Below are positions 1 through 8,050 of a stretch of DNA of 55,579 nt, piece by piece (position 1 is the first letter of the stretch; every line of letters starts with the position of its first letter). The stretch is from Candidatus Binatia bacterium (GTDB taxonomy: Bacteria; Desulfobacterota; Binatia; Bin18), in the NCBI GenBank assembly GCA_022826945.1, contig JAJDTY010000072.1, forward strand, positions 1 through 55,579, written 5' to 3'. The translations under genes and the position numbers were made by a program. Below the pieces are notes generated by a model. That model ran no database searches, was not told the DNA's origin, and saw nothing but the letters and a program-made list of their open reading frames with translations.

Positions 1-1
1 T

Positions 2-1318
2 GCCTGGGAGGGGGATTTTCGGCAGGGACTTGAGGAGGAATTGCTGAAGGACCCGCCCGAGGACGGTCGCCCGGCGGCGGAGGTCCTTGAACAGGTCGCG
101 CGTGAGATCCTCCCGTTCGCGACGCGCCTGGATCATCCGCGTTGCTTCGCGTTTATCCCGTCGTCGCCTACTTGGCCGGGTGTGTTGGCCGACTTTATGG
201 CCGCCGGATATAACATCAACACCGTCACCTGGCTGGTCGCGAGTGGTCCGAGCCAGCTTGAGTTGGTCGTCATCGACTGGTTCCGGCGCTGGCTCGACTA
301 TCCCGAGAGCGCCGGCGGGCTTTTCACGAGCGGGGGTGCGGCTGCCAGCCTTGACGCCCTCGTTGCTGCCCGGGAGGCGGCTGGCCACCCTGAGCGCGCG
401 ACCGTGTATATGAGCGACCAGAGCCATAGCGTACTCAGCCGCGCGGCAATGATTATCGGTGTCCGACCGGAGTGTATTCGCATGGTTCCGAGCGACCCGC
501 GCACCCGTCTGGACATGGAGGCACTCACGCGTGCCGTGACTGAGGACCGCGCTGCGGGGTTCAGTCCCATCGCGGTGTGCGCCAACGCCGGGGCGGCCAG
601 CACCGGGGCTATTGATCCGCTTGAAGCCATGGCGGACTTCTGTGAGGCGGAAGGAATCTGGCTACACGTTGACGCCGCATACGGTGGCTTCGCGATCGTG
701 ACCGAACAGGGCAAAGGGCTCTTGCATGGAATTGAGCGCGCCGATTCGATCGGGCTGGACGCGCACAAGTGGTTCTTTCAGCCCTACGAGGCGGGCTGCC
801 TGCTGGTGAAGGACGGCCGCACGCTTGAGCGCCCGTTCGAGCTTCACCACGATGTGCTCCAGGATACGATATGGGGCGCGGACCATCCCAATTTCGCGGA
901 TCGCGGCTTGCAACTGAGTCGCTCGCTTCGGGCTTTGAAGGTCTGGATGTCGGTCCAGACCTTCGGGCTGGCCGCGTTCCGGCGGGCGGTATTAAAGGGG
1001 ATGGAGTTGGCCGACCGGGCCGAGGCGTACGTCCGGGAGAGCCCGACCCTGGAGATATTGACCCCCGTATCGCTGGGAATCGTATGTTTCCGGATCAACC
1101 CCACGGGCACCGACCTCGACGAGAAAGTCCTGGAAGAGATCAACCGCAATGTGCTCGCCCGTGTCTTTTGGGAAGATCGCGCGCTCATGTCATCAACGCT
1201 CGTCGGGAAAATGTTTTCGCTCAGGCTGTGCATACTCAACCACACCACGACCTGGAACGATGTGCGTGAGACCCTGGAGGCTACTGAGCGCTTCGGGCAG
1301 GAGGCATTATCGCAGTGA
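2..1318 (+). CDS. PLP-dependent decarboxylase (aromatic-L-amino-acid decarboxylase family), 5' partial
   Basis: Group II pyridoxal-phosphate decarboxylase, expected to decarboxylate an aromatic or related L-amino acid in the cytosol. The reading frame is open to the left edge of the window, and family members are about 450-500 residues, so the first few dozen codons are missing; the TTG at 41 is only an internal codon. Visible family marks are the N-terminal 'HPRCFAF' and 'NINTVTW' segments, the cofactor-binding 'HVDAAYGG' (Asp for the pyridine nitrogen) and the Schiff-base lysine in 'GLDAHKWFFQP'. The stop overlaps the next gene's GTG start by four bases (GTGA), so the two are probably translationally coupled. 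The substrate cannot be read from the sequence. Confidence 0.9.
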   Translation, partial: AWEGDFRQGLEEELLKDPPEDGRPAAEVLEQVAREILPFATRLDHPRCFAFIPSSPTWPGVLADFMAAGYNINTVTWLVASGPSQLELVVIDWFRRWLDYPESAGGLFTSGGAAASLDALVAAREAAGHPERATVYMSDQSHSVLSRAAMIIGVRPECIRMVPSDPRTRLDMEALTRAVTEDRAAGFSPIAVCANAGAASTGAIDPLEAMADFCEAEGIWLHVDAAYGGFAIVTEQGKGLLHGIERADSIGLDAHKWFFQPYEAGCLLVKDGRTLERPFELHHDVLQDTIWGADHPNFADRGLQLSRSLRALKVWMSVQTFGLAAFRRAVLKGMELADRAEAYVRESPTLEILTPVSLGIVCFRINPTGTDLDEKVLEEINRNVLARVFWEDRALMSSTLVGKMFSLRLCILNHTTTWNDVRETLEATERFGQEALSQ

Positions 1319-2262
1319 GTCAATCACCCTCCCCCACGGACTCCAGGCGCTGGAAGATTCCCGAGCCGCTGGCCGTGGCCGAGGTTCGCATGACCGACGG
1401 AACCCCTATCATCCTGAGACGCCACGGCAACCCGGCAGGGCCGCGGCTCGTCCTCAGCCACGCCAACGGATTTTCTGCGGATGCGTACTTTCCGTTCTGG
1501 TCGCTGCTCATCGACCGGTTCGATGTCGTTCTGTACGATATTCGTAACCACGGCTGGAACCCGACCGGCGAGCAGCAAGCGCATACTATCCCCACCTTCG
1601 TGCAGGACATCGCGTCCATCGCACGGGGCATCGATCAGCACTTCGGTACAAAACCGAAGATTGGCATTTTTCACTCGGTGTCGGCACAGACGGCGGTCCT
1701 GCAGGCGGCGGAGCGAGCGGCGTTCTCGGCCCTGGTGTTGTTCGACCCTGTCCTCTGCCCGCCCGGCCGATCTCCACAAGACCTGAAGAAACTGGAGGCC
1801 ACGATGCTCCAGCTCGGCAAGGCGGCCCGGAAGCGTCAGGAACGCTTCGCAACGCTGGAAGAGTTCGCCGAACGTCTCCGTCGCGCGTCTACCTTCAAGC
1901 TCTTGCGGCCCGGCGTGGCGGACCTTATCGCGCGGACGACGCTCCGTCGGGACGCCGACGGAACGGGATACGAATTACGCTGCCCGCGCGAATACGAAGC
2001 GCAGATATCCGAGGAGGGCTATCAATGGGCGCGGGCCGTCAACCTTGACCGTCTCTCCTGTCCCACCAAGGCCATCGGCGCCGACCCCACCCAGCCGTTC
2101 TCGTTTTTGCCGAGTGTGGACCTGAGCGATCTCCTCATTCTCGACTACGACTTCATCCCCGATACGACCCATTTTCTCCAACTTGAGCAGCCGGAGATGT
2201 GCGTCGTCCTGATGCTCGAGTTTCTTGAGCCTCACCTGGCAGCCCTTTCCAGTGGGAGTTGA
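1315..2262 (+). CDS. alpha/beta hydrolase
   Basis: Alpha/beta-hydrolase fold protein of 315 residues. 'VLSHANGFSADAYF' near residues 42-55 gives the oxyanion-hole strand, 'IFHSVSAQTA' carries the probable nucleophile Ser in a G-x-S-x-S-like elbow, 'LVLFDPVL' matches the acid region, and 'DTTHFLQLEQP' carries the probable catalytic His. It starts with GTG inside the preceding decarboxylase stop codon, which points to co-translation and perhaps a shared pathway. Substrate unknown; esterase, lyase and haloalkane-hydrolase roles all share this fold. Confidence 0.85.
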   Translation: MSQSPSPTDSRRWKIPEPLAVAEVRMTDGTPIILRRHGNPAGPRLVLSHANGFSADAYFPFWSLLIDRFDVVLYDIRNHGWNPTGEQQAHTIPTFVQDIASIARGIDQHFGTKPKIGIFHSVSAQTAVLQAAERAAFSALVLFDPVLCPPGRSPQDLKKLEATMLQLGKAARKRQERFATLEEFAERLRRASTFKLLRPGVADLIARTTLRRDADGTGYELRCPREYEAQISEEGYQWARAVNLDRLSCPTKAIGADPTQPFSFLPSVDLSDLLILDYDFIPDTTHFLQLEQPEMCVVLMLEFLEPHLAALSSGS

Positions 2263-2274
2263 GCCTGACGGTTT

Positions 2275-2299
2275 GGCGTAGACTGAGTGGTCTAACGCC
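2275..2299 (+). terminator. possible hairpin terminator after the hydrolase gene
   Basis: A 25-base imperfect hairpin (arms GGCGT and ACGCC with an inner GAC/GTC) begins 12 bases after the hydrolase stop and lies between this gene and the convergent ccmD. There is no U-tract, so termination is a guess from position. Confidence 0.35.
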
Positions 2300-2322
2300 G
2301 GGAGCCACAGGTGACGAAGACC

Positions 2323-2472
2323 TCACGATGACTGGGCTTTCATCCGCTCTTCCGTCATCCGCCGGAGCGTTTCAACCTCCTGGGACAGCTCCCGCTGACG
2401 GCGGGAGATTGAGAGCGCATACAGAAAAATAACAATCCACACAACGCTGAACGCGGCAAACAAATACGGCAT
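2323..2472 (-). CDS. ccmD: heme exporter protein CcmD (49 aa)
   Basis: Tiny membrane protein that associates with CcmC and helps release heme-loaded CcmE. Translation gives 49 residues: a single N-terminal membrane helix ('MPYLFAAFSVVWIVIFLYAL') followed by a charged coiled tail with an 'SRRQRELSQEVETLRR' core, the standard CcmD layout. It starts 13 bases downstream of the ccmC stop on the same strand and closes the ccm operon. The family is poorly conserved at sequence level, so the call rests on topology, size and position. Confidence 0.85.
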   Translation of the reverse strand: MPYLFAAFSVVWIVIFLYALSISRRQRELSQEVETLRRMTEERMKAQSS

Positions 2473-2485
2473 ATCTTTTCCTTTG

Positions 2486-3169
2486 CTATGAGACCGCCAT
2501 CACGTGCTGGCGCAGAGCTCTGATTTCGTCACGCAGATACAGGCTGCGCACCCTGAGCCGCAACAACCACGTAAACACACACACAAACGCTCCGGTACAC
2601 ACCAGCAGCGTCCAGGCCATTTCCGGCGCCATCTGTTCGACCCTGGGATGGATGCCGCGCCAGAGACGAATGGAAAGATAGATCAGCGGGATATCAATCA
2701 CGCCAACGATGCCCAGGACGGCGGCATATCGTGCGACCGTCTCGGTATCCCCGGCAAAAACGCGCAGCAGAACATAGGCGGCATAAATCAGCCAGAGCAC
2801 CAGCGTCATGGTGAGACGGGGGTCCCAGGTCCACCACACGCCCCAGATCGGTCGCGCCCAGAGGGGTCCGGTCAGCAGGACGAGCGAACAGAACACCATG
2901 CCGAGTTCGGCTGCGGCCCGGGCCAGCAGGTCAGCCGACCGCTTGCCCTGCCATAAGAAGGCCGCACTCGCCCCGGCCACAATAAAGAAGCCGAGAAACG
3001 CCATCCAGGCTGACGGCAGATGAAAATAAAAAATCCGTTGTACCTCACCCTGCACCCGCTCGTTGGGGACGTACAGAAAGACCATGGCCAGGGCCGCCAG
3101 CATTGCCACGCACGTCAGCCACGGCAGGAAAGAGTCAACCAGATCCGAACGAGACGTCACCGTGTTCAT
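2486..3169 (-). CDS. ccmC: cytochrome c biogenesis protein CcmC
   Basis: Inner-membrane heme-handling protein that loads heme onto CcmE. The 227-residue product has about six hydrophobic segments and the tryptophan-rich WWD motif 'PIWGVWWTWDPRLT'; the conserved external histidines appear in 'FYFHLPSAW' and 'GIHPRVE'. I chose the ATG at 3169 because GGAGGG sits directly upstream; a GTG five codons earlier is also open. It lies between ccmB and ccmD in the same orientation with gaps of 13-26 bases. Confidence 0.95.
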   Translation of the reverse strand: MNTVTSRSDLVDSFLPWLTCVAMLAALAMVFLYVPNERVQGEVQRIFYFHLPSAWMAFLGFFIVAGASAAFLWQGKRSADLLARAAAELGMVFCSLVLLTGPLWARPIWGVWWTWDPRLTMTLVLWLIYAAYVLLRVFAGDTETVARYAAVLGIVGVIDIPLIYLSIRLWRGIHPRVEQMAPEMAWTLLVCTGAFVCVFTWLLRLRVRSLYLRDEIRALRQHVMAVS

Positions 3170-3195
3170 ACGCCCTCCATCCACAGACGGCCCTC

Positions 3196-3849
3196 CTATT
3201 CTTGCACAACAAAACCAAACGTCAGCCAGCCGGTCACCACAAAAATAACATCAAACGCAACCAGCACACGGAACCACGTCCCCGTCCAAGCTTCTCCGGC
3301 CAGGAGTGCTCCAGTGACATTCACCGCCGCAATGAAGAGTGGGACCAGGAGGGGGAGGAGCATGAGCGGCAGAATAATTTCCCGCGCTCGCGTCCGCACG
3401 GCAATCGCGGCACACAGCGTTCCCAGCGCGGAGAAGCCCACAATGCCGCAGAGCAGAACGAGCGGCAGCCCAAGCAGAGAGACCGAGAAGGGCAGACCGA
3501 GCAGCGCAAGCGTGAGCGGTGCCACAACGGCTTCCACCACAAGCAGCAAACAGACATTGCTCAGGAACTTGGCGAGAAATACCTGACCGGGATCAATCGG
3601 ACAGAGCAGGAGGCCGGCAAAGCAGTTGCGTTCCTGTTCAAGAATGAATGCGCGCTGGATGCTCAGCATGCCGGCAAAAACGAGGGCGACCCAGAGCAGG
3701 GCGGAACCAAAGGCGGGCTGGTGCAGTTGCTCTGGAGTAAGGGCAAAGACAAACACCAGGATAATCAGCAGGGCCAGGACCAGCAGAGAGGACACCCGTT
3801 CTTTGGTGCGCAGCTCCAAGAGAAGATCTTTCCAAAGAATCGCCCACAT
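3196..3849 (-). CDS. ccmB: heme exporter membrane subunit CcmB
   Basis: Membrane subunit of the CcmAB ABC complex, which works with CcmCD to release holo-CcmE. The ATG at 3849, nine bases after the ccmA stop, gives 217 residues, close to the usual family length of about 220; the frame is open further upstream, but that extension overlaps ccmA and is not conserved-looking. Six hydrophobic stretches are visible, and the opening 'MWAILWKDLLLELRTKE' is typical of the family. Confidence 0.93.
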   Translation of the reverse strand: MWAILWKDLLLELRTKERVSSLLVLALLIILVFVFALTPEQLHQPAFGSALLWVALVFAGMLSIQRAFILEQERNCFAGLLLCPIDPGQVFLAKFLSNVCLLLVVEAVVAPLTLALLGLPFSVSLLGLPLVLLCGIVGFSALGTLCAAIAVRTRAREIILPLMLLPLLVPLFIAAVNVTGALLAGEAWTGTWFRVLVAFDVIFVVTGWLTFGFVVQE

Positions 3850-3857
3850 GGGACCGC

Positions 3858-4559
3858 CTAGCGTGTACACGCGGTATAGAGTTCGATAAACTCTTGCGGA
3901 GACGGGAGGGCCGCCTCGGATTGCCAGGCAATCCGTCCACGGTGCAGGATGAGGGCGCGGGTACACAGCTCCCGACTGCGCTCAAAATCGTGCGAGGTCA
4001 GCATGACGGTTTTTCCCCGGTCTTTGGCCCGAGCCAGGGTGGCATGCAGGGTCGAGAGTCCCCTGGGATCAAGGCCGGTGTCGGGCTCGTCAAGAAGGAA
4101 GAGGTCAGGGGCGTGTAAAAGCGCACGCGCGAAACTGAGACGCTGTTCCATCCCACGCGAGAAATAACGGACCGGCATCGTCCGCCAGTCCTGGAGGCCG
4201 ACGGATTCCAGTTGTTGAGCAATGCGGTCTTTGAGATCCGGGACCTGATAGGCCTTCCCGTAAAATGTGAGGTTCTCTTCCGGGGTGAGGTCTGGATACA
4301 GATAACTCTCGTGTCCGAGAAAACCGATTTTTCGCCGGACCGCCAGCTCGGAAGAGGCTGAACCAAAGAGGGTCAGCCGGCCTGCGGTGGGGGTCAGCAG
4401 CGTCGCCAAGAGCCGCAACAGCGTGGTCTTGCCGGCTCCGTTCGGACCAAATATGCCGACCACCTCGGCAGGGGCAATGCGGCACGATACGTCATTGAGA
4501 ACCGGCGTCCACGCAAAGGTCTTGTGGAGATTTTGCGCCTCAACAACCCACGTATTCAT
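3858..4559 (-). CDS. ccmA: heme exporter ATP-binding protein CcmA
   Basis: ATPase subunit of the CcmABCD complex, 233 residues. It has Walker A 'GPNGAGKTTLL' (about residues 37-47), an atypical signature 'YFSRGMEQRLSFAR' in place of LSGGQ as is usual in CcmA, Walker B 'LFLLDEPDTGLD', and the switch His in 'LTSHD'. It starts 14 bases after the ccmI-like stop and ends nine bases before ccmB. Confidence 0.95.
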   Translation of the reverse strand: MNTWVVEAQNLHKTFAWTPVLNDVSCRIAPAEVVGIFGPNGAGKTTLLRLLATLLTPTAGRLTLFGSASSELAVRRKIGFLGHESYLYPDLTPEENLTFYGKAYQVPDLKDRIAQQLESVGLQDWRTMPVRYFSRGMEQRLSFARALLHAPDLFLLDEPDTGLDPRGLSTLHATLARAKDRGKTVMLTSHDFERSRELCTRALILHRGRIAWQSEAALPSPQEFIELYTACTR

Positions 4560-4573
4560 TTTGGTCTGTTGGG

Positions 4574-4918
4574 TCAGGACTCTATAGACCCAATGGCCCT
4601 AGTAGACTCAACAGACTCATTGCCCTGCCCCGTCCGGGCGAGCCGGTCGAGCTGTGCGAGCGCTTCAATTGCCCGCGCTTCGTATTTCTGGCGGATGAAT
4701 TGATAATCTTCGTCCGTGAGCTTGCCCATTTGTTTATCGAATTCCGCTTCTCTAATGGCGGCATAGGCGGCCGCCTTTTGCTTCTCCCAGCGGACGATGT
4801 GCTCCGCGGCTGGGAGAGGCTGGACGGACTCTGTCTGGGCGACCAGTAAAGGCCAGGCAACCAGGAGGGCAATCAGCCCGACCAAAACGATACCGGCGGC
4901 ATACAGCACGAAGGTCAT
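4574..4918 (-). CDS. short CcmI/CycH N-terminal-like protein of the ccm operon
   Basis: A 114-residue protein with one N-terminal membrane helix (residues about 2-24) followed by a charged alpha-helical segment ('REAEFDKQMGKLTDEDY') like the membrane-proximal part of CcmI/CycH, which holds apocytochrome c for the CcmF/CcmH lyase. It lacks the C-terminal TPR domain of full CcmI. The ATG at 4918 was chosen because the longer upstream frame overlaps ccmH. The last 14 codons are built from degenerate copies of the nonamer GGGTCTGTT, also seen in ccmH. Assignment rests on context and the N-terminal pattern. Confidence 0.7.
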   Translation of the reverse strand: MTFVLYAAGIVLVGLIALLVAWPLLVAQTESVQPLPAAEHIVRWEKQKAAAYAAIREAEFDKQMGKLTDEDYQFIRQKYEARAIEALAQLDRLARTGQGNESVESTRAIGSIES

Positions 4919-4928
4919 GGCTCTCCGT

Positions 4929-5414
4929 TTAGCTCTCGAACGTCTCAAGCTCTTTTTTGAGGCGTTCCTGATACGGGTCCGTTGGTACGGAGGGAGTTGG
5001 AGACGATGCAGCTTGGACCGAAGACCGATTTTTTGTCCAGCGGCGCGCAATCAAGCCAATACTGACGGCACCAATCAGGATAACCAGAAAAGGCGTTATC
5101 CAGGCAGTCAGATTAAAGCCCGTTGCCGTTGGTGCGGACAGCACCTTTTCTCCATAGCGCGTCACAAAAGAGGCCAGAATGGCTTCGCGGGATGCGCCTT
5201 GTTCAAGCTGTTCGGCAATCTGCTCTTTGGCCGGAATGGCAAAGCCACACTGCAAGTGATTACAGCTATGCACGGTCAGGCCACAGCTGCACTGGCAGGT
5301 GAGCGCGGCCTCCATCTCCTGATTCGTCGGAGGGGTCGCTCGGGCCACGGGGTCAACCCAACAGACCCAACAGATCCAACAGACCCAACAGACCAACAGG
5401 CGTCTATTCCGCAA
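4929..5414 (-). CDS. ccmH: cytochrome c maturation protein CcmH (Cys-rich variant)
   Basis: Probable CcmH/CycL-type thiol protein of the heme lyase. Instead of a canonical LRCxxCQ it has 'CQCSCGLTVHSCNHLQCG', five cysteines in 17 residues, followed by the 'REAILASFVTRYGEKVL' helix typical of CcmH and a C-terminal membrane helix. No clean ATG exists; the TTG at 5414 gives Arg-rich residues followed by a hydrophobic segment ending VARA, a plausible signal peptide, and overlaps the ccmF stop by 11 bases. That hydrophobic segment is encoded by a 9-bp tandem repeat reading Val/Ile-Cys-Trp four times. Start uncertain; family call good. Confidence 0.8.
   Translation of the reverse strand: MRNRRLLVCWVCWICWVCWVDPVARATPPTNQEMEAALTCQCSCGLTVHSCNHLQCGFAIPAKEQIAEQLEQGASREAILASFVTRYGEKVLSAPTATGFNLTAWITPFLVILIGAVSIGLIARRWTKNRSSVQAASSPTPSVPTDPYQERLKKELETFES
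5352..5399 (-). repeat. 9-bp tandem repeat (GGGTCTGTT on minus strand) inside ccmH
   Basis: Four to five near-perfect copies of a nonamer (CCCAACAGA on the plus strand) lie within the proposed signal-peptide region of ccmH. Because the unit is nine bases, copy-number change would keep frame and only add or remove a Val-Cys-Trp triplet. Degenerate copies recur near 4574-4615. Confidence 0.85.
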
Positions 5415-7401
5415 CGGCCTCCCCCCGTATGTCCGCCGATGCCCGCGCCAGGGCAAAGGCTTGTCGTTCCGCCGGATTCGGGGCCATGATGACACAGGTA
5501 CCCAGAATCAGGATCAGCCCCCCAATCCAAATCCAGGACACCAGCGGATTAATGAAGACCTGAAAGGTTGCCAGGCCCGACGGCTCATCGTAGCTGCCGA
5601 GAACCAGGTAGAGGTCTTCCACCAGGGTCGGTCGGATATCGACCTCGGTGGTAGGCTGGTTCTGCTTTTTGTAGAGGCGTTTTTCCGGATACATGGTATC
5701 GATCTGCTGTCCGTCAACCAGAACGTTTACGGTGGCAACCTGGGCGGCAATATGCGCATCCTCCCGTTCCGTGATCCCCGTGTAGAGGAGGGTATAGCGG
5801 CCTACCTCGAAAGATTGCTCCGCGCTCACGGTAATTTGTTTTTCGATAGTGAAGAGTGCGCCCGCTACTCCGAAAAAAATCAGGACCACACCAACATGTA
5901 CAATATAACCGCCATACCGGCGGGGGTTTTTGCCGACCAGCCGACCCAGGGCCTGAGGCGGGCTTTCGTGCAGCATCACTTGGCGGGCGCGGGTTCCACG
6001 GGAGAACTCAGCCAGGATACCGGCCAGGACAAATCCGGCCAGAGAGAAAATCACGACCGCATAGTAGTTGCGGTAGCCCAGCACAAAAAGCAGACCGCCC
6101 AGGGCCAGTCCGACCACAAGCGGAATAGTGAACTGCCGCCTGAGGCTGCTCCAGCTTGCCCGCCGCCAGGCAATAATCGGCCCGATACCGGTCAGGAACA
6201 ATAGCATCACCCCGAGCGGGCCGTTCACCTGATTGAAGAACGGCGGACCGACCGTAATTTTTACGCCCCGCACCCACTCGGACAGGATGGGGAAAATGGT
6301 TCCCCAGAACGTGGCAAAGGCAAGCCCCACGAGGATGAGATTATTAAACAGGAAGGCCGCTTCGCGGGACAACAGGGAGTCGAACTCATTCTCACTCTTC
6401 AGGTCCGGCAGACGATAAAGCAGCAGCCCAATTGAGACGGTCAGAATAAAGGCCAGAAAGGTCAGGAAATACGGCCCCAGGCCGGACTGGGTAAAAGAGT
6501 GGACGGATGAGATCACCCCGCTGCGCGTCAGGAAGGTGCCGAAAATCGTCAGTACAAAGGTCAGGATGACCAAGGTCATATTCCAGACCTTGAGCATGTC
6601 TTTCTTTTCCTGGATCATGACCGAGTGGAGATAGGCGGTTGCGGTAAACCAGGGCATAATCGCCGCGTTCTCAACCGGGTCCCACGCCCAATAACCACCC
6701 CAACCCAACACTTCATAGGCCCATCGGCCGCCCAGCAAATTGCCCAAAGACAGAAAAAACCAGGAGGTCAGAGCCCAGCGTCGGGTGGTCCGGATCCATA
6801 CGTCGCCCAGTTTCCCGGTAGCAAGGGCGGCCATGGCGAAAGCGAACGGGACGGACGCGCTGATAAAGCCGAGATACAGGGCCGGAGGATGAATGGTCAT
6901 CCAGTAGTTCTGGAGTAAGGGGTTGAGATCCGAACCTTCGTCCGGGATGAAAGACAGCCGTTCAAACGGTGGGGTAATGAAACACAACAGGCCGAGGAAA
7001 AATAAGGCAATGGTCATCAGCGTCGCCGTCACATACGGCATCAGCTCTTGGTTTCTGGTCCGGTTCTGGAAGAGGACGATCGTAGAAAAAAGGCAGTGAA
7101 TCAGCGCCCAAAACAGGAGGGAGCCCTTTTGCCCGCCCCAAAACGCGGCGACCGTGTAATGCAGAGGGAGGGTGGAGCTGGAGTAGCTTGCGACGTATTC
7201 GACATTAAAATCCCGCGTCAGCAGGGCGTGCAGCAGGGCGATTGACGCCACAACCACGCAACCGCCGACCGCGTAGGCGGCCTGGGTGCCGCTGGCAATC
7301 CACGCCGTCCTCCGCGTCCGAACGCCCCACAGGCTGGTCACAATGGCGTAGACGGCTAATACGCTCGCAAGATAGAGGGCAAGGGTACCGAGATGGGTCA
7401 T
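5404..7401 (-). CDS. ccmF: heme lyase subunit CcmF
   Basis: Large inner-membrane heme lyase that transfers heme from CcmE to apocytochrome c. The 665-residue product matches the family length, with many membrane helices, the WWD signature 'WGGYWAWDPVENAA' near residue 235, and conserved periplasmic His sites in 'NYWMTIHPPALYLGF' and 'SSVHSFTQSG'. The gene starts 83 bases after ccmE and its stop overlaps the start proposed for ccmH. Confidence 0.96.
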   Translation of the reverse strand: MTHLGTLALYLASVLAVYAIVTSLWGVRTRRTAWIASGTQAAYAVGGCVVVASIALLHALLTRDFNVEYVASYSSSTLPLHYTVAAFWGGQKGSLLFWALIHCLFSTIVLFQNRTRNQELMPYVTATLMTIALFFLGLLCFITPPFERLSFIPDEGSDLNPLLQNYWMTIHPPALYLGFISASVPFAFAMAALATGKLGDVWIRTTRRWALTSWFFLSLGNLLGGRWAYEVLGWGGYWAWDPVENAAIMPWFTATAYLHSVMIQEKKDMLKVWNMTLVILTFVLTIFGTFLTRSGVISSVHSFTQSGLGPYFLTFLAFILTVSIGLLLYRLPDLKSENEFDSLLSREAAFLFNNLILVGLAFATFWGTIFPILSEWVRGVKITVGPPFFNQVNGPLGVMLLFLTGIGPIIAWRRASWSSLRRQFTIPLVVGLALGGLLFVLGYRNYYAVVIFSLAGFVLAGILAEFSRGTRARQVMLHESPPQALGRLVGKNPRRYGGYIVHVGVVLIFFGVAGALFTIEKQITVSAEQSFEVGRYTLLYTGITEREDAHIAAQVATVNVLVDGQQIDTMYPEKRLYKKQNQPTTEVDIRPTLVEDLYLVLGSYDEPSGLATFQVFINPLVSWIWIGGLILILGTCVIMAPNPAERQAFALARASADIRGEAVAE

Positions 7402-7484
7402 GGGTGAACTGCTCTATAGAGGGTCGGACTGGCAACGGAAAAGTCGGGACCGCGGCCGCTCGGTGCTGAGAAGGTGCTCAGCCA

Positions 7485-7928
7485 TCAGCTTGATTGGAGT
7501 CGCTCTTCGATTTCGGGCTCATACTTTGATGGACAGCTCGTCATGATCGTCGATGCAACGAGCTGCTGGTCCGGCGTATACAGGCCCTCGACAATCACGT
7601 CTCGACCCTCCGCAAACATATCCGGCAAAATTCCCTGGTAGGAGACCGCGACCCCCGGCGGGAGAGCGCCGACGGGAATTGTGCCCGGCTCAATGGGCAT
7701 CAGCCTGAACGTCAGAGTAAGCGCCGCCGGGTCCCACTGGATAGAGCCATCCTGCACCCGCCCGGCAACCCGGACGTCGGTATTGGCCAGCGTCTCCTGG
7801 TTCAGAAGAAACTCGTCTATGGTGAAGTAATACACCTTGGTTTCCTGTATGCTCGTATAGATCAGATAGCCAACCGCGCCGACGATAAGCAGGGCTCCTA
7901 TCAGGAATTTGCTTTGCTTTGCTGCCAT
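7485..7928 (-). CDS. ccmE: heme chaperone CcmE, CXXXY type
   Basis: Membrane-anchored periplasmic heme chaperone of 147 residues. One N-terminal membrane helix (about 9-25) precedes the OB-fold with the family segments 'VAGRVQDGSI' and 'VSYQGILPDMFAEGRDVI'. At the heme-binding position the usual HDENY is replaced by 'SCPSKYEPE', that is Cys-x-x-x-Tyr. CXXXY-type CcmE is known from Desulfovibrio and archaea, where Cys replaces His as the heme attachment residue. It is the first gene of the ccm operon. Confidence 0.95.
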   Translation of the reverse strand: MAAKQSKFLIGALLIVGAVGYLIYTSIQETKVYYFTIDEFLLNQETLANTDVRVAGRVQDGSIQWDPAALTLTFRLMPIEPGTIPVGALPPGVAVSYQGILPDMFAEGRDVIVEGLYTPDQQLVASTIMTSCPSKYEPEIEERLQSS

Positions 7929-8050
7929 GCCCCACAGCTAACCGATTTCGAGACCCTGCGCAAGCAAAGCCCCCGCGAGGCGCGTTTGATTTGACTTTCC
8001 ACCCCTGTTTCTGTATGTGGGGAAGATTGGACAAAACGGTGTGAATCAGC

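Noticed and set aside
3020..3861. Plus-strand frames across the ccmB/ccmC region
   Set aside because: They lie opposite clear ccm genes and are rich in Arg, Gln, His and Ser, typical of antisense to membrane proteins.
5340..5400. Short CRISPR-like array
   Set aside because: The units are 9 bases without spacers; it is a simple tandem repeat in frame with ccmH.
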